From assembly GCF_050262165.1 (NCBI RefSeq), contig NZ_CP189844.1: a DNA stretch of 64,000 nucleotides. The stretch is one strand, 5' to 3'. The translations under genes were made by a program, and so were the position numbers. Origin of the DNA: Parvimonas sp015257355 (lineage in GTDB: Bacteria > Bacillota > Clostridia > Tissierellales > Peptoniphilaceae). How positions within the stretch are numbered: the first letter of the stretch is position 1; each line of letters begins with the position of its first letter. Shown here in pieces: positions 17,901 to 26,400 of this stretch. The notes below the pieces were generated by a model, which did no database searches, was not told where the DNA came from, and was given only the letters and a program-made list of their open reading frames with translations.

Positions 17901-18569
17901 AAAGCAGGCGATATGCTTACTGAAGGTTCAATTAATCCACATGATATTTTAGCTATCAAAGGACCTACTGGTGTTCAAGAATACATCACGAAAGAAGTTC
18001 AAAAAGTTTACCGTAATCAAGGGGTAGACATTGATGATAGACATATTGAAATTATTATTAAACAAATGCTTTCAAAAGTTAAGATTGATACTTCAGGAGA
18101 TACTAATTTATTAGAAGGAAGTTTAGTTCCTTTTAGAGAAGTAGAAGCTATTAACAAACAAATGTTAGAAGAAGATTTAAATCCAGCTACATTTGATAAT
18201 GTTCTACTTGGTATCACTAAAGCATCTCTAGCTACTGAAAGTTTCTTATCAGCAGCATCATTCCAAGAAACAACTAGAGTTTTAACTGATGCTTCTATTA
18301 AGGGTAAAGCAGATGGATTACTTGGATTAAAAGAAAATGTAATCTTAGGTAAACTTATCCCAGCAGGTACAGGTATGAAAGTCTATAAATCTATTGAAAT
18401 TGACTATGAAACAATGGAAGAAGAGGAAAGACTTGCTAGAGAAGCTGAACTTGAACATGCTGATTCTGAAGAAATAGATATATTTGATGAATCAAAAGAA
18501 GTAGAAGTTGAAGAAACAGAAACTACAGTTGAAGTTGAAGAAGCTGAAACTGAAGAAGTAGAAGAATAA
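14934..18569 (+). CDS. rpoC: DNA-directed RNA polymerase subunit beta'
   Basis: Beta' subunit of RNA polymerase. I start at TTG 14934 (M-L-E-L-N-N-F), which aligns with the Bacillus start (MLDVNNF) and lies eight bases after GGAAGGGAG; a GTG at 14925 in the same frame has poorer spacing. The N-terminal zinc ribbon (CNCG...CEKCG) is at about residues 60-80, the catalytic NADFDGDQM near residue 447, the trigger loop region AGMRGLMSSATG follows, and the second zinc site is at CKSKHGVCAKCYG. Like RpoB it ends in a long Glu-rich tail (about 50 residues). It lies 23 bases after rpoB and is followed by a strong terminator. Confidence 0.97.
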   Translation: MLELNNFDAMKIGLASPDKIRSWSRGEVKKPETINYRTLKPEKDGLFCEKIFGPVKDWECNCGKYKRIKYKGNVCEKCGVEITKSKVRRERMGHIELVAPVSHIWYFKGIPSRMGLILDMSPRALEKILYFANYVVLDAKDTDLYVKQLLTEGEYEEACEKFGSENFRVGMGAEAIKELLENIDLDELSEELKKGLVDATGQKKIRLSRRLEVCEAFRKSGNRPEWMIIDVVPVIPPDLRPMVQLEGGRFATSDLNDLYRRVINRNNRLKKLIEIHAPEIIMRNEKRMLQEAVDTLIDNGRHGKAVTGAGNRELKSLSDMLKGKTGRFRQNLLGKRVDYSGRSVIVVGPDLKFHQCGLPKKMALELFKPFIMKQLVEDGIVHNIKSAKKYVERLNSNVWDILDKVIKDHPVLLNRAPTLHRLGIQAFEPVLVEGKAIKLHPLVCTAYNADFDGDQMAVHLPLSTEAQAEARLLMLSTNNILAPKDGKPITTPTQDMVLGSYYLTSGNVEEQAVRSFMDYDEMFKAYSTNNVKIHDTVNVLYRDEETGESQIVKSTVGRFIFNEHLPQDLGFVDRSKDKFSLEIDRLVDKKMLGKIVDKCFRKHGNIKTAEVLDYIKSTGYKYSTVGAISISMNDVIVPEEKWEILKEAEHKIAVYEELFRDGLVSEQERYEYVISVWTKATEDITKILVAKQDPTNSISIMADSGARGNINQIRQLAGMRGLMSSATGRIVEIPIKANFREGLSVQEFFISTHGSRKGLSDTALRTADSGYLTRRLVDVSQDVIVREDDCCTDEYVLAKDFKDGNAIVEKLSDRIVGRHSFEDVLNPNTGEILIYKNEMITEALAEKVEKLGITEIKVRSVLGCKSKHGVCAKCYGRNLATGNPVNIGEAVGIIAAQSIGEPGTQLTMRTFHSGGVAGVGITQGLPRVEELFEARKPKGLAYITEIDGTVKLVDNKKRYDIVVTADDGDERIYAIPYGARIKVKDGEEIKAGDMLTEGSINPHDILAIKGPTGVQEYITKEVQKVYRNQGVDIDDRHIEIIIKQMLSKVKIDTSGDTNLLEGSLVPFREVEAINKQMLEEDLNPATFDNVLLGITKASLATESFLSAASFQETTRVLTDASIKGKADGLLGLKENVILGKLIPAGTGMKVYKSIEIDYETMEEEERLAREAELEHADSEEIDIFDESKEVEVEETETTVEVEEAETEEVEE

Positions 18570-18574
18570 TATTT

Positions 18575-18604
18575 AGAGTCGGAAAATTTTCCGACTCTTT
18601 TTAC
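18575..18604 (+). terminator. rpoBC terminator
   Basis: Twelve-base perfect inverted repeat AGAGTCGGAAAA/TTTTCCGACTCT, then a T tract. Confidence 0.9.
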
Positions 18605-18619
18605 GAAGAGAGGTAAAAG

Positions 18620-19705
18620 ATGAAAAAAGCTTTAATTTTAACAGCATCTTTTGGTGGAGGTCATAACAAAGCTGCTAACAATATAAAAGAAAAGCTTGAG
18701 CAAAGAGGTTTTGAGGTAAATGAAATTGATCTTTTAAAAGAGATTTCTGAAAAATTAGATAATTTACTTGTTGGAGGATATCTGGGAATAGTAACTAAAA
18801 CTCCAGAGATTTATGGACTAATTTACAAGAGCACAAATATTACACAGTCTCAAAATATTTTTTCAAAACCAATTTTAAATATATTAAGTAATAAAATATT
18901 ACCAATTTTAGAAGAGAAAAAACCAGATGTAGTTATAGGAACTCATGTTTTTGCAATAGGTGTAATGGAACATATAAAGCAAAAAGATTATTATGATGTA
19001 CCTTTTATTTCTGTAATCACAGACTATGTAACTCACAAAATGTATTTTAGTGACTATGTTGACTATTATATTGTTGCTAGTGAATTTACTAGAAATAAGA
19101 TGATTGATGATGGAATAAAACAAGATAAAATTTTTGCTTATGGAATTCCAATTGATGATAGTTTTAAGGAAAGACACTATGACAAAAAAGAAGGGTTTAA
19201 CATTTTAACAATATTTGGGGCTTTAGGAATGAATGATTTTTCTGAATACATTATGCCAATATTAGATATTGCTGATGACATCAAACTAACTATGGTTTGT
19301 GGTAAAAATGAAGAATTAAAAGAAAAGCTTGAAAAGAAATATAGCCTTTTTGTTGATCAAAATAGACTTGAATTTATTGGATATACTAATGAAATTGCAA
19401 AACTTATGGAAGAACATCAAATTTTAATTACTAAACCTGGTGGATTAACACTTACTGAGGCAATAATTAAGAATATTCCATTAATTATTCCTTTCTATAT
19501 TCCTGGACATGAAGAAGAAAATAGAAATTTCGTTGTAGAGGAAGAAATTGGCGTTTACGCTAATGGAGTTGATGCAGTTGTAAAGGAAGTAACAAAGTTT
19601 TATAAAAATAGAAGAAGAGTTGAATATATGGCTTTAAATATGAGAGATATAGCTCAAGGATTCTCAGTAGATAAGATTGCTGATTTAGTTGAAAAAATTA
19701 TATAA
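18620..19705 (+). CDS. Diacylglycerol glycosyltransferase (MGDG synthase / UgtP-like, GT28 family)
   Basis: Peripheral membrane glycosyltransferase that transfers sugar from a UDP-sugar to diacylglycerol, making glycolipids and the anchor for lipoteichoic-type polymers. The N-terminal lipid-acceptor domain opens with LILTASFGGGHNKAA, the family's GGGH-type motif. The C-terminal nucleotide-binding domain has FGALGMND, then KPGGLTLTEAI and PFYIPGHEEEN, which contact the UDP-sugar. 361 residues, normal. It sits alone between the rpoBC terminator and a separately promoted lipoprotein gene. Whether it is processive or which sugar is used cannot be read from the sequence. Confidence 0.88.
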   Translation: MKKALILTASFGGGHNKAANNIKEKLEQRGFEVNEIDLLKEISEKLDNLLVGGYLGIVTKTPEIYGLIYKSTNITQSQNIFSKPILNILSNKILPILEEKKPDVVIGTHVFAIGVMEHIKQKDYYDVPFISVITDYVTHKMYFSDYVDYYIVASEFTRNKMIDDGIKQDKIFAYGIPIDDSFKERHYDKKEGFNILTIFGALGMNDFSEYIMPILDIADDIKLTMVCGKNEELKEKLEKKYSLFVDQNRLEFIGYTNEIAKLMEEHQILITKPGGLTLTEAIIKNIPLIIPFYIPGHEEENRNFVVEEEIGVYANGVDAVVKEVTKFYKNRRRVEYMALNMRDIAQGFSVDKIADLVEKII

Positions 19706-19710
19706 ATACA

Positions 19711-19739
19711 TTGACAAAAGGTATATCTTATAGTATAAT
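19711..19739 (+). promoter_or_regulatory. Consensus promoter of the KEEK-rich lipoprotein gene
   Basis: TTGACA (19711-19716), 17-base spacer, TATAAT (19734-19739): a perfect sigma-A consensus, implying strong expression of the small lipoprotein downstream. Confidence 0.85.
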
Positions 19740-19771
19740 GCACTTTGGACATATATTTTAGGAGGTTTATT

Positions 19772-20179
19772 ATGAAAATTAAAAAATATTTAATTTCTGC
19801 TATGGCTATTTTCTTAATGGGTTCAATGGTTGCTTGTCAATCAAAACCAGCTGAAAATAAGAAAGCAGAAGAAAAGAAAGAAGAAAAGAAAGAAGAAAAG
19901 AAAGAAGAAAAACAAGTTGAAAAAGCTTCAGAAGAAGAAAAAGCAGCTACAATCAAAGCTTTAGAAGAACAAAAGAAAATCGAATTAGAAATTCCTAATT
20001 TAAAAGATTCTGATAAACAAAGCATTGAAAACAAATATGCTAACTTAATTTCTTCAGTTAAAGAAGATAAAATGGAAAAAGAAGATGTTCTTAAACTTAA
20101 AGATGCCGCTGAAAATTACGTAAACAACGTAAAAGAATCAAGAGGCGAAAAAGTTGAAAAGAAAGAAGAAAAAAAATAA
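19772..20179 (+). CDS. Small Lys/Glu-rich lipoprotein of unknown function
   Basis: 135-residue predicted lipoprotein. The signal peptide ends at a lipobox (SMVAC, Cys22). Then comes a highly repetitive E-E-K-K stretch (about residues 29-45), encoded by repeats of GAAGAAAAGAAA, and a helical domain with Lys/Glu-rich heptads to the end. I choose ATG 19772 because AGGAGGT is at 19760-19766; an in-frame TTG at 19745 has no ribosome site. The perfect promoter and terminator suggest an abundant surface protein. No family is recognised; the repeat tract could vary in length between strains. Confidence 0.8.
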   Translation: MKIKKYLISAMAIFLMGSMVACQSKPAENKKAEEKKEEKKEEKKEEKQVEKASEEEKAATIKALEEQKKIELEIPNLKDSDKQSIENKYANLISSVKEDKMEKEDVLKLKDAAENYVNNVKESRGEKVEKKEEKK

Positions 20180-20191
20180 TATAGCATTTTC

Positions 20192-20219
20192 AATGAGAGC
20201 TTAAAGCTCTCATTTTTTG
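20192..20219 (+). terminator. Terminator of the KEEK lipoprotein gene
   Basis: Stem AATGAGAGC/GCTCTCATT with a short TTAAA loop and six trailing T. Confidence 0.85.
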
Positions 20220-20383
20220 TAAAAAAATTTTTTTAAAATAAATAATTTGTAAAATGTAGGGTAAATAAGAAATAGATTTACTTCTTAAGTAAATTTATTT
20301 TAATTTAGTTTAAAATAAATAGTATAAAGCACTAATCACAATTATACTAATATTTATACCATACTTAAAATTTATAGAAAATA
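20220..20383. other. AT-rich spacer without a recognised gene
   Basis: No open frame of useful size and no clear promoter. It contains a small inverted repeat (ATTTACTT/AAGTAAAT around 20276-20292). It ends at a terminator that has no obvious transcript to end. Confidence 0.5.
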
Positions 20384-20417
20384 AGCTATGTAAAATTTTT
20401 ACATAGCTGTTTTTTTA
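20384..20417 (+). terminator. Orphan terminator hairpin
   Basis: Stem AGCTATGTA/TACATAGCT (20384-20392 / 20400-20408) followed by G and seven T. It lies between the lipoprotein terminator and the structured element ahead of prfA. Confidence 0.6.
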
Positions 20418-20451
20418 GCTAAAAAAATTTACAATAACATAGTAAGTATGA

Positions 20452-20600
20452 TATAATGTATATAGCTTTATGCCTTTTGATAAAGCTATATACATTTCAT
20501 AATAACTACCATAGAAAAATTATCATAACAACATTAAAAAAGAGTTATGATTAAATTTAGGGCTTTATGATTATTGATAAAGCTATATATTATATAAAAA
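20452..20600 (+). repeat. Structured noncoding element, copy 1, upstream of prfA
   Basis: One of two related copies (the other at 61984-62117). It starts with a -10-like TATAAT (20452-20457; a weak -35 TTTACA is at 20428-20433). Hairpin A is a 17-bp perfect stem (20455-20471 / 20480-20496) with the 8-base loop GCCTTTTG. A central stem ATCATAAC/GTTATGAT follows (20522-20529 / 20544-20551). A second hairpin of the same type, GCTTTAT-GATTATTG-ATAAAGC, lies at 20562-20583. Comparison with copy 2 shows paired substitutions that keep the first stem. It could be an RNA leader, an independent small RNA or a small repeat element. prfA starts about 55 bases further on. Confidence 0.65.
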
Positions 20601-20653
20601 TAAAAATTGAGATAAATTAAAGTTAATTGTAGTTATAAAAGGGGAGATATACT

Positions 20654-21724
20654 TTGTTTGATAAATTAGAATTATTAATTGAAAAATTTGAGGAACTTGA
20701 AAAGAAAATAATAGATCCTGAAATTATGAAAGATATGAATGTTTGGCAAAAACTTGCAAAAGAACATGGCGATATGAAGCCAATTGTTGAAAAGTATAGA
20801 GAATATTCTAAACATAAAAAAGAGCTTGAAGAAAATAAAGAGATGTTAAAAGAAGGTTTAGATGACGATATGAAAGATCTTGTAAAAGAAGAAATTTCTG
20901 AACTTGAAGATAGCATCGAAAAAGAAGAACAAGAACTTAAAATTTTATTATTACCAAAAGACCCTAATGATGATAAGAACGTATTTATGGAAGTTAGAGC
21001 TGGTACAGGTGGAGATGAAGCTGGACTATTTGCAGAAGATCTTCTTAGAATGTACAGAATGTTTGCTGATAAGCAAAGATGGAAAACTGAAATAATGAGT
21101 ATTTCAGAACAAGGTGTTGGTGGAATTAAAGAAGTTGTGTTCTTAGTTAAAGGACAAGGGGCTTATTCAAAATTAAAATATGAAAGTGGTGTGCATAGAG
21201 TTCAACGTGTTCCTGCAACTGAATCAAGTGGTAGAATTCATACTTCAGCAGCAACAGTTGCTGTTTTACCAGAAGTTGAAGATGTTGACGTAGTTATTAA
21301 CCAAAATGATCTAAGAATAGACGTTTATAGGGCAAGTGGTAACGGTGGACAATGTGTAAATACAACTGACTCTGCTGTAAGAATTACTCATATTCCTACA
21401 GGACTTGTTGTTACATGCCAAGATGAAAAATCACAACTTAAAAATAAAGATAAGGCAATGAAGATTTTAAAATCTAGACTTTATGAAAAGTATCAAGAAG
21501 AACAAAATAAAGATATTGCTGATGCTAGAAAATCTCAAATTGGTTCAGGAGATAGATCTGAAAGAATTAGAACTTACAATTTCCCACAAGGAAGAGTTAC
21601 AGATCATAGAATTAATATGACTATTTATCAACTTGATAGTTTCTTAAATGGAGATATAGGAGATATGATAGATGCATTAATTACTAGTGATCAGGCTAAG
21701 AAAATGTTGGCGATTGCGGAGTAG
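20654..21724 (+). CDS. prfA: Peptide chain release factor 1
   Basis: Recognises UAA and UAG stop codons and triggers peptide release. 356 residues, normal length. The stop-codon recognition tripeptide PAT is in RVPATESSGRIHTSA, and the catalytic GGQ is at residues 231-233 (SGNGGQCVN). The start is TTG 20654 with GGGGAG at 20641-20646. The methyltransferase gene prmC, often adjacent to prfA, is not here; instead a secreted C39-like protease and a membrane protein follow with gaps of only two or three bases, so the three appear to be one transcript. The structured element upstream may regulate it. Confidence 0.96.
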   Translation: MFDKLELLIEKFEELEKKIIDPEIMKDMNVWQKLAKEHGDMKPIVEKYREYSKHKKELEENKEMLKEGLDDDMKDLVKEEISELEDSIEKEEQELKILLLPKDPNDDKNVFMEVRAGTGGDEAGLFAEDLLRMYRMFADKQRWKTEIMSISEQGVGGIKEVVFLVKGQGAYSKLKYESGVHRVQRVPATESSGRIHTSAATVAVLPEVEDVDVVINQNDLRIDVYRASGNGGQCVNTTDSAVRITHIPTGLVVTCQDEKSQLKNKDKAMKILKSRLYEKYQEEQNKDIADARKSQIGSGDRSERIRTYNFPQGRVTDHRINMTIYQLDSFLNGDIGDMIDALITSDQAKKMLAIAE

Positions 21725-21727
21725 TGT

Positions 21728-22654
21728 ATGGAACGTATTTTACAAAATAAATTAACTAGATTTGGTATTTATGTTGTATTGTATGTATTTGGAGTATTTG
21801 TATTTTTTAATTTGGTTTTTGCTAAAAATGAATCTGAAAAAATTGATAATTTAGTGAAAAATGTTGAAACTGAAAGTAGCAGCACACAAGAGGAAACAAA
21901 AAATATAAATGCAAATGGAATAGATGTCAGTAAACTATCTACAAATGTTAATACAGGAAAACCAAATAGTATTTTAACAGAAAAAACTATTCTTGAAGGT
22001 CTTAAAAATAGTGATGATCCTGATGTGAAAGAGATTTTAAAAAACAAAGATAAATTAAGCTTAAGCTATTTGGCCTTACTATATAGAAATCCAGAAGCTA
22101 AATTATTTATACAAGATAAATTAGAGAATAGAACAGTAGATGAATTTACTGGAGAAAGTGTTGATTTCAAGAGAGATATTCCTTATTATTTGCAATGGGA
22201 TAGACGTTGGGGACAAAAGAAATATACTAGTGAAAATATTGCTATAAATGGATGTGGTCCAACTTCTATGGCAATGGTTATATCTGGATTATTAAAAGAT
22301 GACTCAATAACACCAGTGGAATTGGCAAAGTATGAAGAGTATGCTGAAGGAGCTGGAACGGGATGGAAATATTTTACAGAAGTTCCAGAAAAATATGGAA
22401 TAAAGGTTAAAGAATTATCAACTGATGAAAAAATTTATAAAAACGAGTTAAGTAATGGTAGACCAATAATTGCTAATGTAGGCCCTGGAGATTTCTCTTC
22501 AATTGGACATTATGTTGTTATAATTGGAGTTGATGACGATGGAAATTTCATCATAAATGATTCAAATAGTCCTACAAATACAAGTGAAAAATGGAGTTTT
22601 GAAAGGTTAAAACAACAAATAAAAAATTCTTGGTCTTATTATAAAGGAGAATAG
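21728..22654 (+). CDS. Exported C39-like cysteine peptidase
   Basis: 308-residue protein with an N-terminal membrane/signal segment (FGIYVVLYVFGVFVFFNLVFA) followed by a low-complexity Ser/Thr/Glu linker and a C-terminal peptidase_C39_2-type domain. The catalytic candidates are Cys176 in NGCGPTSMAM, His261 in IGHYVVIIG and the Asn/Asp of IINDSNS. There is no ABC transporter domain, so it is not a bacteriocin exporter protease; such stand-alone domains are usually cell-surface hydrolases of unknown substrate. It starts three bases after the prfA stop codon. Confidence 0.85.
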   Translation: MERILQNKLTRFGIYVVLYVFGVFVFFNLVFAKNESEKIDNLVKNVETESSSTQEETKNINANGIDVSKLSTNVNTGKPNSILTEKTILEGLKNSDDPDVKEILKNKDKLSLSYLALLYRNPEAKLFIQDKLENRTVDEFTGESVDFKRDIPYYLQWDRRWGQKKYTSENIAINGCGPTSMAMVISGLLKDDSITPVELAKYEEYAEGAGTGWKYFTEVPEKYGIKVKELSTDEKIYKNELSNGRPIIANVGPGDFSSIGHYVVIIGVDDDGNFIINDSNSPTNTSEKWSFERLKQQIKNSWSYYKGE

Positions 22655-22656
22655 GT

Positions 22657-23427
22657 TTGAATTTTTTGAATAGAATTTTAGAATTTTTTGCTTATTTTTT
22701 TAGATCAAAACCAGAAGGTTATGATATAGAAAAATTTGGATTTACCCATATTTTTCTAGTTATGTTTGCTTTTGTTGGAGCAATTTTAATATATGTTTAT
22801 AGAGATAAACTTAAAAATAGTAATAAAAATATTTTAAAATTTTTTGTTGTGTTATTATTTTTACAACAAGTAATTTTGTATGGATGGTATATAACAAGCG
22901 GTGCATTTTCAATAGAGACAAGTTTGCCACTATATGATTGTAGAGTTGCTATTATATGCTTAATATATGGGGTATTTTTTAATAATAATAAATCTAAGAG
23001 AATTGGTATATATTTAGGGTTTGTAGGCTCAATTGTAGCTTTAATATCTCCGGATTTAGATAGATTTATCTTCCCACATTATACTTGGGTAAGTTTTTTT
23101 GTAGGACATATACTATTACTTTGGGTAAGTTGTTATATCTTCTTCGTAGAAGAAATAGAAATATCCTTTAAGAAATATACTGAAGTATTCATTTTTACAA
23201 ATGTTTTGCATATAGCTGTTATAATTTTTAATAGTATTAGCAAATCTAATTACGCATTCTTATCAGAACCGCCAATTTTTAAAGAAGTAGCAGGAAGATT
23301 GCATCCAATAACATATATAGCAATAATGATGTTAATGTTGAACTTTTCTTTATATCTTGTTCATTCATATTTTATGAAATCAAGAGATGGAAAATTAAAA
23401 TTATCACATAGAAAAATAGAAAATTAA
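22657..23427 (+). CDS. TIGR02206/YwaF family integral membrane protein
   Basis: 256-residue polytopic protein with about seven hydrophobic helices. Features of the TIGR02206 (YwaF) family are present: LPLYDCRVAII in the middle, DLDRFIFPHYTWVSFFVGH, then a late LHPITYIAIM. The function of the family is unknown. The start is TTG 22657, two bases after the protease stop codon, so it is probably cotranscribed with prfA and the protease. A two-sided terminator follows. Confidence 0.8.
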   Translation: MNFLNRILEFFAYFFRSKPEGYDIEKFGFTHIFLVMFAFVGAILIYVYRDKLKNSNKNILKFFVVLLFLQQVILYGWYITSGAFSIETSLPLYDCRVAIICLIYGVFFNNNKSKRIGIYLGFVGSIVALISPDLDRFIFPHYTWVSFFVGHILLLWVSCYIFFVEEIEISFKKYTEVFIFTNVLHIAVIIFNSISKSNYAFLSEPPIFKEVAGRLHPITYIAIMMLMLNFSLYLVHSYFMKSRDGKLKLSHRKIEN

Positions 23428-23432
23428 AATAA

Positions 23433-23464
23433 AAAAAGTACTGACAATTAAGTCAGTACTTTTT
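23433..23464. terminator. Bidirectional terminator
   Basis: Thirteen-base-pair stem AAAAAGTACTGAC/GTCAGTACTTTTT, six-base loop. It serves the prfA unit and the convergent surface-protein gene. Confidence 0.9.
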
Positions 23465-23495
23465 CTTTTTAAATAGAATGTTTGAGGGTTTATTC

Positions 23496-26400
23496 CTATT
23501 TAACTAATACACCATTTGAGTCAAAAGTATAATTTACATTATTTATATTAAGTGTTTTGCTTTGAGCTATACGTCCATCATTTTCGGCATAATACCAATT
23601 TCCATCAACCATGAACCATTCATTGGCAGCAATACGTCCGCTAGCATTAGCAAAATACCATATTCCATTAACCATAAACCATTCGTTAGATGCGATACGT
23701 CCACTAGTATTAGCGAAGTACCAACTACCATTAACTATAAACCATTCGTTAGATGCAATACGTCCACTAGCATTAGCAAAATACCAATTTCCATCTACTA
23801 ATACCCATTCGTTCTTTGACATTGTTCCATTAGATTCAAGATAGTACCATTTTCCATTTTCTTCAAACCAACTATCTTTAATCATATTTCCATCTTTATC
23901 AAATCTATACCATTCGTCATTTATTAATTTCCATTCATTTTTTACTTCTTGTTTGTTATTATCCGGGAAATCTAAACCAGCTTTTTCATATTCTATAACT
24001 AGAGGATAAATTCCTATGCTATGAACATCTGAAATTTTTACTATATCATTACTTTGTTCAAATTTTAAGTCTTCTTTTTTATCTCCATTTAAATAATAAA
24101 CTGCTACTACTTTTTTATTTGCAGCAACTCTTCTTAGGATTTCGAATTCTCCGTATGCTAATTTAGTTCTCTCGCAATTTTGTCTTAAAGTATTAACTAA
24201 AACTAAATCTAATACCATTACATCTTTATCCTTTAATTGTTGATAATCAGCTTTATCTAAGTGGTTACTAATTAAGAATAAATCTTTGAAATCCATACCT
24301 TTAATTGTTGAATTACCAGGTTTACAAGTAATAGAACCATTAGTTCTTCCCAATATTTTATCTTTAACTTTAATTACTTCAGCACTTCCACAAGAAGAAT
24401 GGTCAAAAACATATTTGATTCCAGGAACACCCCATTCAGTCTTATCTTTTACAACAAGAGGGAAGGTATCAATAATTAATTTTTCGTTTGTTGGCTTAGT
24501 AACATAAGTTACATCTTCCATCAATCTAACTTTTAAATGACCTAATTCATCAGTTGTTGCCTTTGTAGTATGATTTTCACTAATAAATTGAATTTCTTCA
24601 TTTACAAGAGGTCTATTATCTTTAACAAATTTAATATCCATTTCATAAGTTCCGTCATTTAAAGTTTTAAAAGTATTTTCTTTAACAACAAGTTCTTTTA
24701 ATTCTTTTTTATCTTTGAATGCATAAGGGAATTGTCCTTCTTTTGCTGCTTCAAAATGTTTATTATGCATAAAGTATTTAAATGAAACTAATTGCAAGAA
24801 ATAAGAGTTCTTTTCGAATAATTCAAGAGCAGGTAATTGACCATTTTCGTCAAGAGAGAATTCTCCTTCATAACGTTGTTTACTTGAGTTAAATAATTTG
24901 AATTTAACATCTTTTTTATCTGCACCTTCAGGAAGCTTTACTGTAATAGGTAATGTTTTAACCTTGCTTTTGCTTATTTCACAAACATCATTTGAATTAT
25001 CAGGACAGTTTGGACATGGAGTTTCTGAATCATTACCACCAAGGCCAGGAATGTCATTTCCAACACCGTCATAACGTTTTAAAAATACAGCTTTTACTTT
25101 TCTATCTTTACCTTGAGAAGAATCACCTTCTGCTACTTTTGGCCAATATAAACCATCTTCAGGATCTTTTACAACAGTAAATTCTATTGGTTTTTCTAAG
25201 TAGTATTCAGAATCTTTATCCTTCATAGTTATTTTATAAGATTTTCCAATACTAGCATCAAAGTTAAGGAAGTTATTTTCGTTTCTTCTGATTTGAACTG
25301 AATCTGAACCTACTTCTTCTATTTTAAAGTCGATAGATTTTGTTACATGTTTTCCGCCATGAATAACATAAATTCTAACTAAGTATGAACCTTGATAAAC
25401 ATTAAGTCTTTCAACTTTTTCCTTAGTATCCGTTACAACACTATCATCGTCATTTATTCTGAATTTAAAACCATTCATTTTAAATGTATATTCAAGGGCT
25501 CTAACTATATTTATAGTATAATCAGTATTCTTGTAAAGTTCTAATTCAACCTTTCCATTTTTACTTACAAATTCTTTAACTTCTCCACCGCCAGTTACTA
25601 CGAATTTTACATTATCTTCAGTAACTGCCTTATGAGTAGTTGTATCAAAAACTTCAAGAACTTTTTTAGTTAATTTTCCGTTTTCAGGTTTTGTACCAAC
25701 TAAGTCAGATTTTTTAACTACTATTAATTTTTTAACTTCATTACTTGAAGTTTTTCCAGATACTTCATCGTAGTATTTTGCAATTCCATCTTTATTAGCT
25801 TTAAACCAAATGTAATTTCCGTATTCGTTATCTAGTTTTAAAGTATATTTATCTTTATCAGTTGAAATTCCTAATTTCATTCTGTTTCCAACTGGAGCTT
25901 CAACGCCTTTTAATTTTCCGTTTTTAGTTACGTAGTCTTCCATATCCTTATTTTCTTTGTTAAAAGTATGGAAATTTATACCGTCTGGAACTGGTGTTCC
26001 ATCTTCAAATACAACATCAATATCTTGAATTGTTACTTTTTTATTTTCAATTTCTGGTTCTTTTTCTTCTTCATCATTATTTGAAGTTTTTTCAAAAATT
26101 ATACTATTAATTTGAACTTCATCACCATTGAAGTTAGAAGTACGTATAGTCTTTTTTAATTCATCAAATTTTAAAATATAAAGATCTTTCTTATCTTTTT
26201 TAATATTTGAAAATTGATAGTCTGAATTTCCAACAATTTCAATAGTATAAAGATTACCTTTATCTTCAACTTCTGTAAAGTCAAAAACGCCATTAACACT
26301 AGTAATTTCGTATTCGTCTTCTCCCCAATCCGCAAAATCCGGATGAGTTTTTACTTTTAAAGTAATTTCTTTGGTTATTTTTTTTCCTGTTTTTTTGTCG

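Noticed and set aside
20452..20600. T-box, THF or other known riboswitch
   Set aside because: No T-box sequence (TGGNACCGCG), no specifier loop and no THF, preQ1 or c-di-GMP core motif can be found; the layout is hairpin, central stem, hairpin.
21341..21358. Cys instead of His after GGQ in release factor 1
   Set aside because: GGQ itself is intact, and GGQ followed by Ser or Cys is ordinary in clostridial release factors.
23560..23820. Regularly spaced repeats resembling a CRISPR array
   Set aside because: They are in-frame codons of the wall-binding repeats of the surface protein, the units have no unique spacers and no cas genes are present.
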